64,000 bases of DNA from Saccharomyces paradoxus (lineage: Eukaryota > Ascomycota > Saccharomycetes > Saccharomycetales > Saccharomycetaceae), in the NCBI RefSeq assembly GCF_002079055.1, contig NC_047488.1:620001-684000 (forward strand), in the 5' to 3' direction. The position numbers were made by a program, and so were the translations under genes. Shown here in pieces: positions 52,103-63,223 of this stretch. The notes below the pieces were generated by a model, which worked only from the letters and a program-made list of their open reading frames with translations, made no database searches and was not told the DNA's origin. Numbering within the stretch: position 1 is the first letter of the stretch; every line of letters starts with the position of its first letter.

Positions 52103-54115
52103 TCATTTTATATCAATCAAATAATCATTTAAAGATTCATTTTTATCCAAAATTTCCTTGTAATTCGGAAGCTTATCAGGTCCAACTGATTTCAAATTAG
52201 AATCAATTTTTGAATAAACAATCTTCAGTAGATCTTCATCCCATGTTTTTCTTAACACGATGAAAATATTCAAGTAAGTCAGCAGTAATAAAATATCGCT
52301 CTTCTTAGCATCCCCCGTAAATGAATCTTGGATAGTCTGCAGACAGCAATCATGAATAGCTTTCATTCTGGAAGAATCTAATTGAATATAGTATCTAATG
52401 TTACTTTGCTGAGACTTGTTATCATCATTAATCCCCAGTTTTGATAATTTTTCACTAATTAATTTCGTCTCAGAATTGTCATCTGTCGTAGAAATGCGCT
52501 GCCTTGAAAGGTCTTTAAGAACACACAATACGGACGTCTTAGCCAATGCAAGAGGGCATGTCTTAAGCACATCAAGGATAAAGTCAAATGCAATTTTTTC
52601 AGGAACCAAACATAGTAATCTGGTTAGAAGAGTGAAGGTTATCATTCTTAACTGATGATTGACTTGAACACAATTCTTTTGAAGTAGAACATGTAATAAT
52701 GTTTTCGTAACGAACACTGAAAGATTCTTCAATTCTGTTTTTACATCCTCCAAGGGCTCGGTTGTAATAGCATACCATAGCCAGTAACGACTAACTGATT
52801 CAACTGCTACGTTAGAGTAAACTTTGGAAAATAATGATGGTGTTGTGAATCTCAAGTAGAGATAAATAGCATCAGTTATATTCATTTTTTTTACTAAATG
52901 TTGATTGGTTTCCAAATAGTTGATACCAGAGAACAATATAACGCCATTAAAGTCCAAGCCAACATTTCTTTCTTTTGCGGCTTTTTGTACTTCAAACGTA
53001 TAAGCCAGTTTATACACCATTCTTTCCAAAACCAATTTTGCCTCATCGTTAACAGCAGAAGTCTCCTGAGGTACAGACTTGTAAATAATCCTGCATTCTT
53101 TTATCACACTCTGGAATTCCTCTTCTATATCAACATCAAGCGAAAACGCCATTTGGTAATACCTGGAAAATAACTCAAGATATTCAGTATAATATGTCGA
53201 TAATTCAAACTTTTGATGATTTAGCGCGCAATAGTATTTTACGTCGGTGTTAGTAGCAATAGTCTTAATAGGCGTTGAAATCCCAAAAGTACAGAGCCTA
53301 CGCAACAGCCTGACTTGTATTTCACTTTCTTCCTCTACAACTTTATCAAACATCTCTTGAGTAAAGTCTTCGTTCAATTGTATGTCTTTTGGTGGGTCGG
53401 GGGGGATATAGTTTCTGCAGAATGTGTACACCCTACGAAGAAGGAAAAGAGCATCTTCAAAAGTGTCTGCATGGCTATACACGAATTTCTCAACTGTTGT
53501 CACGGCAGCTCCCAAATATTTTGAAGGAAACAAAGTAGAAATTCTTTTGAGACTTGCCCCTATGAATTCAAATAAAATGTAGGATTTCAACTTCAAAAAG
53601 AATTCACTTGAAACCTTCCTTTCCCCATAGTATGGATTAGAAAAATTCTCAATTACTTCTTCAGAGGCCAACGTATTGGTCTTTTCGTTAACAAAGTCTT
53701 CCTTATTCTGTTGACCACTCTTGGAAAAATCTTGCACAGAAATGTATGAAAGTAACTCCAGCCCGGTAACTAGACATTTTTTAGGCTCGCCATGGATGGA
53801 GATAGCGTAAAAACACTTCATTACACCTTGTACAATCATATTCGTACCTAATCTTTTATTTACATCGACATTATCTTTTGACAAGAACTTCAATAATCCT
53901 TTTGGCAAATCCCAACCGATTTCACCGGTAATACTCGGATTATCCTCTAACAATGTGGTCAAAGTTTCAACAAATTTGGTCTTTTCTTCATAGCTTCCCT
54001 CTTGGTCAACTTGCTCACCATATATATCAATCAATGTTACCAGCTCAAGAAGATCCTCCTTCTGAGTTTTGAACGCGTCAGCTAGCTCAAAAAGCAAGTC
54101 ATCAATTGGTTCCAT
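52103..54115 (-). CDS. YBP1: Yap1-binding protein Ybp1 (YBR216C)
   Basis: Protein that binds the transcription factor Yap1 and is required for its oxidation by Gpx3 (Orp1) on peroxide stress. It is a paralogue of Ybp2 (YGL060W). 670 residues against about 674 in S. cerevisiae. All-helical, HEAT-like text with no catalytic motif (LLFELADAFKTQKEDLLELVTL at the N terminus, repeated LL-rich helices thereafter). Divergent from ATG12 across 232 nt. Confidence 0.94.
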   Translation of the reverse strand: MEPIDDLLFELADAFKTQKEDLLELVTLIDIYGEQVDQEGSYEEKTKFVETLTTLLEDNPSITGEIGWDLPKGLLKFLSKDNVDVNKRLGTNMIVQGVMKCFYAISIHGEPKKCLVTGLELLSYISVQDFSKSGQQNKEDFVNEKTNTLASEEVIENFSNPYYGERKVSSEFFLKLKSYILFEFIGASLKRISTLFPSKYLGAAVTTVEKFVYSHADTFEDALFLLRRVYTFCRNYIPPDPPKDIQLNEDFTQEMFDKVVEEESEIQVRLLRRLCTFGISTPIKTIATNTDVKYYCALNHQKFELSTYYTEYLELFSRYYQMAFSLDVDIEEEFQSVIKECRIIYKSVPQETSAVNDEAKLVLERMVYKLAYTFEVQKAAKERNVGLDFNGVILFSGINYLETNQHLVKKMNITDAIYLYLRFTTPSLFSKVYSNVAVESVSRYWLWYAITTEPLEDVKTELKNLSVFVTKTLLHVLLQKNCVQVNHQLRMITFTLLTRLLCLVPEKIAFDFILDVLKTCPLALAKTSVLCVLKDLSRQRISTTDDNSETKLISEKLSKLGINDDNKSQQSNIRYYIQLDSSRMKAIHDCCLQTIQDSFTGDAKKSDILLLLTYLNIFIVLRKTWDEDLLKIVYSKIDSNLKSVGPDKLPNYKEILDKNESLNDYLIDIK

Positions 54116-54347
54116 TGGTGTCTGAGTATTGTATTGAATATCTGGGGTGACCTTCTCTCTTTAATGTTTACTTGCTAACAGTGTTCACCGGCAGTCAGTC
54201 TTTATTTTTTTCCTTGACATTCTCAAATTTAAGGAATCGTCCTTATGAAGGATGCCCGCTTAACACTTGACAGAAAGATGCTTCAGCTCGACAAATAAAG
54301 GTGTATCCTTAGCTGTACAACCTACAGTCGAGAGAACCAATGACAGT

Positions 54348-54908
54348 ATGAGTAGGATCCTGGAGAGCGAAAATGAAACAGAAAGTGACGAAAGCTCCAT
54401 CATATCCACAAACAATGGGACGGCCATGGAAAGATCAAGAAATAATCAAGAACTAAGGTCATCTTCTCATACCGTTCAAAATAGACTGGAACTTTTTAGC
54501 AGAAGGTTGTCTCAGCTGGGATTGGCAAGTGACATTTCTGTTGACCAACAAGTTGAAAGTTCTTCCAATGGTACTTATGAGCAGAGAGAGGTGACTAAGA
54601 TAAATGCACAGACTAGCGAACATAAGAGCCATAAAGAAGAAATAAATATCCAAAAGATTCAGATAAAATTTCAACCCATTGGATCCATTGGACAGTTGAA
54701 ACCTTCTGTCTGCAAAATATCAATGTCACAGTCTTTTGCGATGGTTATTTTATTTCTCAAAAGACGACTGAAGATGGACCATGTTTATTGTTATATAAAT
54801 AATTCGTTTGCGCCAAGTCCACAACAAAATATCGGAGAGCTTTGGATGCAATTTAAAACCAATGATGAGCTTATTGTAAGTTATTGTGCATCGGTAGCGT
54901 TTGGTTGA
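54348..54908 (+). CDS. ATG12: Autophagy ubiquitin-like protein Atg12 (YBR217W)
   Basis: Ubiquitin-like modifier conjugated through its C-terminal Gly to Atg5 by Atg7 and Atg10. Atg12-Atg5-Atg16 then promotes Atg8 lipidation. The frame is open upstream to 54267, but starting at the ATG at 54348 ([13 protein letters not shown]) gives 186 residues, the known length. The N-terminal ~100 residues are disordered. The ubiquitin-like fold occupies the C-terminal part ([17 protein letters not shown]...[18 protein letters not shown]) with the conjugating Gly last. Substitutions from my recollection of S. cerevisiae Atg12 cluster in the disordered region. Confidence 0.96.
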   Translation: MSRILESENETESDESSIISTNNGTAMERSRNNQELRSSSHTVQNRLELFSRRLSQLGLASDISVDQQVESSSNGTYEQREVTKINAQTSEHKSHKEEINIQKIQIKFQPIGSIGQLKPSVCKISMSQSFAMVILFLKRRLKMDHVYCYINNSFAPSPQQNIGELWMQFKTNDELIVSYCASVAFG

Positions 54909-55218
54909 ATATTCTGAGTGCTAAAATAATTTAAGAAATAAGAAATCCGTAGTCGCTCGGAAATTATATACGCTATTTGACAAAGTAGTATATTTGGGCG
55001 TTATTAACTCATATTTTATTGTAATGATAAAGAAATGAAAACGTAGTAAGAGAAAGCACTAACAAGGAAATACAGTTAGCACGTATTTCATCGGAAGTGT
55101 TTGATTCTTTTCTGTTTGGTATTTAAATATACATGGGAACATAACTAGATAAAATATACGCCATATATAGTACGGCTAGTATTTTTGGATGTCATAAAAT
55201 GTAATTAACGAGTTAACA
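54909..55218. other. ATG12-PYC2 convergent gap
   Basis: 310 nt of AT-rich 3' flanking DNA shared by the two converging genes. Nothing beyond probable 3' end signals is seen. Confidence 0.5.
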
Positions 55219-58200
55219 TTACTTTTTTTGAGATGGGGGTAGCGTTTCTTCTTCTAGGACAACAAGCAAATCTGATGCGTCAACACTTTCACCATCTTTA
55301 ATGAAAACATCTTTAACTTGACCATCTGCTGGTGAAGAGACAACCATTTCCATTTTCATGGCACTCAAAACAGCAATCGATTCACCCTTTTTCACCAAAG
55401 AGCCTTTGTGTACTTTAACTTCTATAATAACACCGGCCATTGGTGCACCGATTTGGTGTGTATCGTGGACGTCAGCCTTTGGCTTAGCAACCGATTGTAT
55501 GTTTTGTGACTTATCAGCAACTCTGATCTTTCTTAATTCACCGTTCAATTCAAAATATACTTCTCTTTGACCAGTCTTCTTATTCAAATCACCAACAGCT
55601 TGTAACTTGATAATCAAAGTCTTACCTTGTTCGATTGTGACTTCAATTTCTTCATCAGGTTCTGCTGGTGCTAGGAAATTTTTGGTTGGTAGTACCGATA
55701 AGTCACCATATGTTTCTCTGATCTTTTGGAAGTCTTCATAGACCCTTGGGTACATATTGTAAGAAGCAACGTCACATTCATCAATATCACCGAATCTGTT
55801 TTGCAGGTCTTCTCTAATTTTTTCGAGATCAAATGGTTCTAATTCTAAACCTGGACGACATGTCAACTTTCTTCTCTTGTTTCTTAATACATCAGATCTT
55901 AATGGCTCTGGGAACCCACCGTATGGTTGACCAATTAAACCTTCAAAAAAGTCCATAACAGAATCAGGGAAGTCCAAAGAATTAGCTAAACGTCTAATAT
56001 CGTCGGAAGTCAATTTGTTAGAAACCATGAATTGGGCTAAGTCACCGACAACCTTAGAAGTTGGAGTAACTTTAACAATATCACCCAACAAGTAATTGGC
56101 TTCTCTGTAGGCTCTCTTGGTTTCCGCCCATTGTTCACCGAGGCCCAGTTGTTGAGCTTGGAATAACAAGTTAGTCAATTGGCCACCTGGAATTTCATGT
56201 TGATAAACTTCTGGATCTGGACCCTTTAAGTCTGCTTCGAAACAAGAATATAACAGTCTCATTTCGGCCCAGTATGCGTCTAATTCACGAACATGCTCAA
56301 CGTTAATTCCAGTATCAATGTTACCTTCCAATGAAGCCAGCAATGCATTAATTGATGGCTGGGAGGTCAACCCTGACATTGAGTTGATAGCTACATCAAC
56401 AACATCAGCACCTGCAAGGGCGCATGCAGACATGGACGCAACAGCAGTACCTGCAGAGTCATGACTGTGAACATGAATTGGTAAATCTGGATATCTAGTT
56501 CTTAAGGAGCCGATTAATAATCTGGCGGCAGCCGGTTTCATAGTACCTGCCATATCCTTAATACCTAGGATATGAGTACCCATTTGAACTACCTTTTCAA
56601 CAACTTCTAAGTAGTAATCCAAGTTGTATTTCTTACCTGGCTGAAGCATGTCACCAGAGTAACAAACAGTAGCTTCAACTACACCACCGGCCTTCTTAAC
56701 AGCATTCACACCAACTTTCAATTGTTCTAAATCATTCAAGGCATCAAAAACTCTAAATATGTCAACACCGTTATCCTTGGCTTGCTTGACGAAATGGTCA
56801 ATAGCATTGTCAGGCAGTGAAGAGTAAGCTACACCGTTGGCACCACGCAATAACATTTGGAATGGAATATTGGGCACCAAGGCTCTTAATTTTCTTAGAC
56901 GTTCCCATGGATCTTCATGCAAGAATCTCATTGCGACATCGAATGTAGCACCACCCCAACATTCTAAAGCGAAAGCACCTGCGAGGGCATGTGCGGTTGT
57001 CGGAGCGATTGTAGCTAGATCATGGGTTCTGACTCTAGTTGCGAGTAGAGATTGATGAGCGTCTCTCCAGGTGGTATCCATTAACAGAGTACCGTTGAAC
57101 TGTCTGACTTGCTTGGCAAATTCAGCTGGTCCCCTTTCTAAGAGCACTTGTCTCCATCCGGATGGTGGTGCAGTCTTTGTAACGTTGATGACATTGCCCT
57201 GAGTGTCGTGCAAATGAGGAACACTTGGATTTGATTTCAATTTTGGCAAGCCAATTTGACCCTTGATAGAAGAACCGTTGACTGCCAAGTCCGCCAAATA
57301 ATGTAACAATTTTTGCGCTCTGTTTTGTGACGAAACCATTTGGAACAGTTGTGGTGTGTCATCAATAAAAGTCGTCCAGTATGTACCCTCAATAAAGACC
57401 GGATTGGTCAAAAGAGTCAATAAGAAAGGAATGTTGGTCTTGACACCTCTGATTCTGAATTCGATCAGGGCACGAATCATCTTCCTACGGACAATTTCAT
57501 AAGTGGAACCAGAGCATGAACATTTGACCAGCATTGAGTCGTAGTGAGGAGAGATAGTGGCGCCAGCATAGGCGTTACCACCGTCCAATCTCACACCATT
57601 ACCACCGGCAGAACGATAGACCTCCAGGCGGCCAGTATCCGGTTGGAAGTTCTTGGAAGGGTCTTCAGTGGTAATACGGCACTGGATGGAAAAACCACGG
57701 GTGGTGATTTTGTCCTGTAAAAGACCTAATTGAGTTAAAGTTGCACCCGCAGCAATTTGAATTTGCGCAGAAACAATGTCAATACCAGTAATTTCTTCAG
57801 TAATGGTATGCTCCACTTGAATTCTTGGGTTAATTTCAATGAAATAGTGTCTGTTCTGGTTGTCAACCAAAAATTCAGCAGTACCTGCGTTTCTGTAACC
57901 ACACACTTTAGCCAATTTAACAGCATCTGTCAAAATAGCATCGCGGACTGCGCGAGGCAGAGTCTTTGCTGGAGCTACTTCGACAACTTTTTGGTGCCTT
58001 CTTTGCACAGAACAGTCTCTTTCAAAAAGATGAACCACGTTTCCGTGGTTATCGGCTAGCAATTGAACTTCAATATGCTTTGGCTTGTCCAAGAATCTTT
58101 CCACAAAACAGGTACCGTTACCGAAAGCAGTGCGCGCTTCTGACGTAGCACGCTGAAAAGCATCAGCAACGTCGTCACCTTCCCTAACGACTCTCATACC

Positions 58201-58761
58201 TCTACCACCACCACCAAAAGCGGCTTTAATAATCACCGGGTAGCCATATTCATTAACGAAGTCAAGTGCCTCTTGCACAGTTTCGATGGGTCCTGGAGTA
58301 CCGGGAACAGTGGGAACATTAGCTCTTGCTGCCAAGTGTCTGGCAGAGACCTTGTCACCTACAGAGTTAATGACTTCAGCTGGAGGTCCAATCCAAGTAA
58401 TACCGGCCTTCACCACTTTGTCGGCGAATTCCGAATTTTCAGACAAGAACCCATAACCTGGATGGATGAAATCCACTTTATGCTTTTTTGCAATCTCGAT
58501 GATCTCGTCCATGGCCAAGTACGCACCCACAGGTGTATACTGGCCCTCTTCCCCGATGACGTACGCTTCATCGGCCTTCAACCTATGCATTGAAAGACGG
58601 TCCTCATGAGAGTATATGGCGGTGGTTCTCATGGACAGCTCATGAGCGGATCTAAAAATTCTAATCGGAATTTCACCTCTATTGGCGACCAAGATTTTAT
58701 TCTTTTCGCCGAGCAAGCTGAAATTGTCCCTAAGACCGGCCAATTTCTTGCTACTGCTCAT
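55219..58761 (-). CDS. PYC2: Pyruvate carboxylase 2 (PYC2, YBR218C)
   Basis: Cytosolic biotin enzyme converting pyruvate, bicarbonate and ATP to oxaloacetate for anaplerosis and gluconeogenesis. The 1180 residues equal the S. cerevisiae length. Biotin carboxylase domain: KILVANRGEIPIRI, ATP-grasp KAAFGGGGRGMRVV, EINPRIQVEHTITEE. Carboxyltransferase: DTTWRDAHQSLLATRVRTHD and HVHSHDSAGT with the metal-ligand histidines. C-terminal biotinyl domain: LSAMKMEMVVSS with the acceptor at Lys1136. PYC1 (YGL062W) is the ohnologue. Confidence 0.98.
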   Translation of the reverse strand: MSSSKKLAGLRDNFSLLGEKNKILVANRGEIPIRIFRSAHELSMRTTAIYSHEDRLSMHRLKADEAYVIGEEGQYTPVGAYLAMDEIIEIAKKHKVDFIHPGYGFLSENSEFADKVVKAGITWIGPPAEVINSVGDKVSARHLAARANVPTVPGTPGPIETVQEALDFVNEYGYPVIIKAAFGGGGRGMRVVREGDDVADAFQRATSEARTAFGNGTCFVERFLDKPKHIEVQLLADNHGNVVHLFERDCSVQRRHQKVVEVAPAKTLPRAVRDAILTDAVKLAKVCGYRNAGTAEFLVDNQNRHYFIEINPRIQVEHTITEEITGIDIVSAQIQIAAGATLTQLGLLQDKITTRGFSIQCRITTEDPSKNFQPDTGRLEVYRSAGGNGVRLDGGNAYAGATISPHYDSMLVKCSCSGSTYEIVRRKMIRALIEFRIRGVKTNIPFLLTLLTNPVFIEGTYWTTFIDDTPQLFQMVSSQNRAQKLLHYLADLAVNGSSIKGQIGLPKLKSNPSVPHLHDTQGNVINVTKTAPPSGWRQVLLERGPAEFAKQVRQFNGTLLMDTTWRDAHQSLLATRVRTHDLATIAPTTAHALAGAFALECWGGATFDVAMRFLHEDPWERLRKLRALVPNIPFQMLLRGANGVAYSSLPDNAIDHFVKQAKDNGVDIFRVFDALNDLEQLKVGVNAVKKAGGVVEATVCYSGDMLQPGKKYNLDYYLEVVEKVVQMGTHILGIKDMAGTMKPAAARLLIGSLRTRYPDLPIHVHSHDSAGTAVASMSACALAGADVVDVAINSMSGLTSQPSINALLASLEGNIDTGINVEHVRELDAYWAEMRLLYSCFEADLKGPDPEVYQHEIPGGQLTNLLFQAQQLGLGEQWAETKRAYREANYLLGDIVKVTPTSKVVGDLAQFMVSNKLTSDDIRRLANSLDFPDSVMDFFEGLIGQPYGGFPEPLRSDVLRNKRRKLTCRPGLELEPFDLEKIREDLQNRFGDIDECDVASYNMYPRVYEDFQKIRETYGDLSVLPTKNFLAPAEPDEEIEVTIEQGKTLIIKLQAVGDLNKKTGQREVYFELNGELRKIRVADKSQNIQSVAKPKADVHDTHQIGAPMAGVIIEVKVHKGSLVKKGESIAVLSAMKMEMVVSSPADGQVKDVFIKDGESVDASDLLVVLEEETLPPSQKK

Positions 58762-59498
58762 TTTTTATTTTGTTCTCTGTTTCTCTCACTTTCTGTCTTA
58801 GTAACTGTTCTTATCTTGCAATATAACAATTGGAAAAAAAAAAACTCAAATGACGGGCCCCAGATAATGAGCTACACGAGTTTAAAAGAATAGAGGGACT
58901 TGTTTATGTATGTAATCAAGTAAAGATGCTGAAAGCAAGAAAAAAGAAAAAAGACTAAAAATCACAGAAACACAATAGGAAATATCCGATGGGGATACCT
59001 CTAACCTAACACTCCCTGCGCCGGTTCTCACTCTTATAATAAATAGCTCGAGACGTAACTGCCAAAAGTGCAAAAAAAAGTGAAAAACTATTAGAAAATT
59101 AATTGCGAAAAAAAAAGGTTAGTCATATGTGCCTTTGCGGCGTCTTCCGCAGGAAGGGCCCCTCTCTGCCAATCACAAAAGAGCTGGCTGTGCCTGTACG
59201 GTTTGCTATCAGCGGCAAATGCCGAAGTCGGGTAATACATTCGTTGCTAGTGATGAATATTCGATATTCCTTTTACCATAACAGGGTCTTAACTGATCAG
59301 GTGATGTATAAGGAGGGTCGTATAATATACATTCCCTCTATATAGGAGAAAATGACGATTCTTATTAATTGATCTATGTTGGCAATTATTTTGATTTTTG
59401 TTTCCTAAGATAAATAAAAAAAGTGTCTAAAAAATAATATAATACTCGTGAAAATTCTCTTGAACGTAAAGTGTTATAACCTTTTGTCTAAGAGGCCC
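58762..59498. other. PYC2-YBR220C region (PYC2 promoter and YBR220C 3' flank)
   Basis: 737 nt. Next to PYC2 is a C/T-rich leader. On the minus strand a 63-codon frame (58882-59073) with a hydrophobic stretch follows a GACTAAC/TAG splice-acceptor-like signal at 59088-59119. S. cerevisiae annotates a doubtful spliced ORF, YBR219C, in this interval. I could not find a matching first exon and 5' splice site, so no gene is called. Confidence 0.45.
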
Positions 59499-61181
59499 TT
59501 ATGTACATCTCCAGGAACTGATCGGCAGACTTTGTAAATGAAGGATTTTCCTTTTCAAATACCCGAAATATAAAAAAAGTCCGACGGCAATACATATAAG
59601 ATTGGTGATGTAATAGCCGTCACGCAGGATGGTCACGGTGCCATTCAAGAGTTCAGTGCATGCTTGCATGCTGCCACCGTGAGTCACATATACTTTGTTC
59701 GTGTCGGGGACAGTGCACTGATACACGGTGAAGTAGTTGATCAGAGACATAATGATCAACCGCGGCCATGTCCCGCCGAAGTTGCTCAAGGTGTTTAACA
59801 ACGTCATGTATGTACCGCCCAGCACGGGATCTGCAACTCTTGTATGGAAGGCCGAAATTCCAATGAACTGGACAGTATTCATGAACGAGCCCAACAGGTG
59901 CTGGAATATCACAAGGCAAAAATAGCTGGTGGATATTTCACCCTCCTTGGGGAATTGCTTCACTACGTAACTCCCCAAGACTGCAGCTGCAAGACGGCCC
60001 AAAAAGCCCCACAGCCATGGTGTTAAAACGCCAGCATCCCCAACTAGGTACTTGACGACTTTATTAGTGCTCATGCTGTTTCTTAATCTTCTACTGTCAC
60101 GAATCATGGGATCCCTGTCAGAGCTCCATTTGACAACATAATATCCGAATATGATTTCGAACGGCAGGTCTATAAGAACTGTGACAGCCAAGTCTTCTCT
60201 CTTGAAGCCCTGCTCCAATAGTTTCAGATTTGTAGCTGCTTCGTTACATTGGAAGGCGAATTTGGAAATCATGTGAATGAAGGCAAGACTTCTCACTGAC
60301 TTCAATTTTAACACTTTTATAAAGCAGCGGTAAATGTACTTTATGCTACTTGTATTCTGAGCTGACACCACATCGCCATCGTCATACTCAATACTTATGA
60401 GTTTTGGCTCTCCGTTACTTGAATTTGCTGGCTCCACTTTGGGCAAATACTCCACGTAGGGTTCCTCCTTGGTGCAAAATATGATGTATATGGTTATTAC
60501 AACGTAAAGTATGCCCGAGAATTTCATGTATCCACCAAGGCTGATGAACCCGTGATCTAGTGGAATTTTTCTGAAATACTTGTTAGCAAAATCAGACGAA
60601 TTCAATGACAGAAAAATGGTGAATGACATAAAATAACCGATATTCAAACCTACGGTTTGTGCGGTGGAGGCATAGGATAGAGATTCTTTGGACAAAATTG
60701 TCAACGCCCAACCATCAACTGCAATGTCTTGAGTGGCACACAGAAAAACCAACAGGCCAAACCACCACGTCAAATTATTTATACTGACACTGTGTAGAGT
60801 ACCATTACCACGATTATGGAACGCATCATCAACACCGTCGAAGATTATGCCCTGAGATATGCACCACCCTAAAACCCATAACACAAATCCACTAACAAAT
60901 TGTACTGGAATGATCCACGATCTTCTTCTACCGATGCGCTTGTTGTACAGTGAATCTACTATCGGTGACCATATAATCTTCAAAGAATACGGATAGGTAG
61001 CCATAGAGAAAATTCCCAATGATGTAAACGAGGTCTCCTTCGCCAAGGATTTGAGTAGAAACGGTACCGTACCGAAGGCTAAACCCACAGGTATACCTTG
61101 AGCCAAATATAACATAATTAAAAGATAGAATTGCGGCAGGTCATGCTTGGCAAGTGACCCACTCTTTCGCTTAGGTTCCAT
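59499..61181 (-). CDS. Putative acetyl-CoA transporter family protein YBR220C
   Basis: Multipass membrane protein resembling the SLC33A1/AT-1 acetyl-CoA transporter family within the MFS. Not well characterised in yeast. The 560 residues equal the S. cerevisiae length. About 11-12 hydrophobic segments are seen. The family-typical start is FYLLIMLYLAQGIPVGLAFGTVPFLLK, with SPIVDSLYNKRIGRRRSWIIP after segment 2, LVFLCATQDIAVDGWALTIL and later ADPVLGGTYMTLLNTLSNFG. Function in acetyl-CoA import into the ER/Golgi is inferred from the family only. Confidence 0.9.
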   Translation of the reverse strand: MEPKRKSGSLAKHDLPQFYLLIMLYLAQGIPVGLAFGTVPFLLKSLAKETSFTSLGIFSMATYPYSLKIIWSPIVDSLYNKRIGRRRSWIIPVQFVSGFVLWVLGWCISQGIIFDGVDDAFHNRGNGTLHSVSINNLTWWFGLLVFLCATQDIAVDGWALTILSKESLSYASTAQTVGLNIGYFMSFTIFLSLNSSDFANKYFRKIPLDHGFISLGGYMKFSGILYVVITIYIIFCTKEEPYVEYLPKVEPANSSNGEPKLISIEYDDGDVVSAQNTSSIKYIYRCFIKVLKLKSVRSLAFIHMISKFAFQCNEAATNLKLLEQGFKREDLAVTVLIDLPFEIIFGYYVVKWSSDRDPMIRDSRRLRNSMSTNKVVKYLVGDAGVLTPWLWGFLGRLAAAVLGSYVVKQFPKEGEISTSYFCLVIFQHLLGSFMNTVQFIGISAFHTRVADPVLGGTYMTLLNTLSNFGGTWPRLIIMSLINYFTVYQCTVPDTNKVYVTHGGSMQACTELLNGTVTILRDGYYITNLICIAVGLFLYFGYLKRKILHLQSLPISSWRCT

Positions 61182-61662
61182 GACTACTTGTGTGTTATCT
61201 TCCTATAGCTACAGTGTTATACTTGCACCAAACCAAACGTCAACCTCTTGTTTCTGTTTCCATTAGCTTGTACATTATAGCCGATTTATTTTTTTATCCA
61301 TTTTCGCATGCCAGAGTATCTTTATTTTCTTTTCTTTCATTCAGCCTGTCGTCCAAAGGAAAAAAAAGAAAAATGAGCCATATATGTAATATAGCCATGA
61401 ATCAATAACTCATTCGATGTACACAGTACTTATCTCATTCAATTCTGTAAAAACGAAATATATACATTGTATGTGTGTGTGTGTGTATTTGCAGTTATAT
61501 ACCTACTAATAACCAGTACGCCATACATGTCTTGATTAGCAAAATATTATTTATGTTTTCTCATTGGTACTACTACTTCTGCTGAGAGGCCAGAAAGTTT
61601 AGGGTAGAGAGGAAAAAATCCAATTTCCTTCTTTCTTTCCTTCCTACTCAATTGAAGTATAC
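61182..61662. other. YBR220C-PDB1 intergenic region
   Basis: 481 nt containing the YBR220C promoter and the PDB1 3' end. A short TG run (61472-61486) and TATA-type sequences are present. No gene seen. Confidence 0.5.
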
Positions 61663-62760
61663 TTACTCAACTGACAAGACTTCTTTAACTGCTTTGACGA
61701 TGGTTGGAGTATCTGGGAAAGCAAAATCTTCTAATTCCTTGGCATAAGGTGTTGGGACATCTGCACCCGTAACTCTTTGGATTGGAGCATCCAAGTAGTC
61801 AAAGGCTTCAGACTCCATGACTTGGGCGACGATCTCAGCACCAACACCAAAGGATGGGAAAGTTGATTCAACTGTGATCAAGTGGTTTGTCTTCTTGACA
61901 GTTTTGATAATAGCTTCAATATCTAAAGGTCTAATGGAACGCAAGTTGATAACTTCCGCAGAGACACCATATTTCTTTTGTAAGATTTCAGCGGCTTCTA
62001 AAGAAAACTGAACGTTTCTTGTGTATGTAACGATGGAAATATCGGTACCTTCTCTTTCGATCTTAGCCTTGTATGGCAGGGTGAAATCAGGCGATAAAGC
62101 TTCTTCTGAGATTTCAAAAGACTCACCGTACAACAATTCGTTTTCCAAAAACACAACAGGGTTTGGATCTCTGATGGCGGCCTTTAGCAAACCTCTAGCA
62201 TCTTCTGCAGAATAAGGAACAAGGACCTTCAACCCTGGAATAGAACCGTACCAAGGAGAAAAGTCCTGCGAATGTTGAGCACCAACACCCACGGCAGCAC
62301 CATTAGGACCTCTGAAGACCATTTGACATTTTTGAGTACCACCAGACATGTAGTGAGTCTTTGCAGCGGAGTTGACGACGTGGTCAATGGCTTGCATAGA
62401 GAAATTGAACGACATGAACTCTACAATTGGCTTCAAACCCTTCAAAGCGGCACCAACGGCCAAACCCGTGAACCCATATTCGGTAATAGGTGTGTCGACC
62501 ACACGACGTTCACCGAATCTGTCCAATAAACCCTTAGACACCTTATAAGCACCATTATATTGCGCAACTTCTTCACCAATAAGGAAAACGTCGTCATCAC
62601 GGTCCAATTCTTCCGCCATAGCGGTATTCAGGGCCTCTCTGACGGTCATTGTTTTTGTTGATGAGAATCTCAATGCTGCTGCTGCAGAGGGTCTTACAAA
62701 AGAAGTTGGGGCACGACGTGCGACATTTCTGGTCAAGGATGTTGACAGTCTAGAAAACAT
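61663..62760 (-). CDS. PDB1: Pyruvate dehydrogenase E1 beta subunit (PDB1, YBR221C)
   Basis: Mitochondrial matrix subunit of the pyruvate dehydrogenase complex; with Pda1 it forms the thiamine-diphosphate-dependent E1 heterotetramer. The frame is open upstream, but the first ATG at 62760 gives 365 residues (366 in S. cerevisiae). An Arg/Ser-rich presequence is clear ([20 protein letters not shown]). Family motifs: [70 protein letters not shown] and the C-terminal [15 protein letters not shown]. Confidence 0.97.
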   Translation of the reverse strand: MFSRLSTSLTRNVARRAPTSFVRPSAAAALRFSSTKTMTVREALNTAMAEELDRDDDVFLIGEEVAQYNGAYKVSKGLLDRFGERRVVDTPITEYGFTGLAVGAALKGLKPIVEFMSFNFSMQAIDHVVNSAAKTHYMSGGTQKCQMVFRGPNGAAVGVGAQHSQDFSPWYGSIPGLKVLVPYSAEDARGLLKAAIRDPNPVVFLENELLYGESFEISEEALSPDFTLPYKAKIEREGTDISIVTYTRNVQFSLEAAEILQKKYGVSAEVINLRSIRPLDIEAIIKTVKKTNHLITVESTFPSFGVGAEIVAQVMESEAFDYLDAPIQRVTGADVPTPYAKELEDFAFPDTPTIVKAVKEVLSVE

Positions 62761-63223
62761 GTTGAAAAAAATTATTTGCAAAGGTAAAAGGACTTACTAA
62801 ACTGCAATCGATTATCAATGAACAAATACAGGAACTGATATGGGGGAGGCGGAATTTAACGTCCGAGTGGTAAATGATACTGAATTAGTCTAACAGAAGG
62901 TAGGAACTTGACAAAGATAATATCAAGAGTCGCTGTTGCAATGGTTAATCTGTATATGTGAATACACCTTTCTTTATTGCAAATGTGTGAATACAGGACT
63001 TTCAATGACGGAGAACTTCTTAGTTGAAGACTCGTCTCTTTTACATGGTCTCCCACTTCGAAGTCTCGGAAAACAGACCCCGGAAACAGCCGCGACGAAA
63101 AAGAATCAGCTTAGGCATGATAAAATACTGTTGTCTTATTAGATAGATAAATACTTAAGTATTGGTGTATATAAACGGATAGATAAAAGCATTCGAAGAG
63201 CATAAAATAGCGCAGTATCCTGC
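62761..63223. other. PDB1-PCS60 intergenic region
   Basis: 463 nt with the PDB1 promoter and PCS60 3' flank (GATAGATAAATACTTAAGTA near 63141). No gene or specific factor site recognised. Confidence 0.5.
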
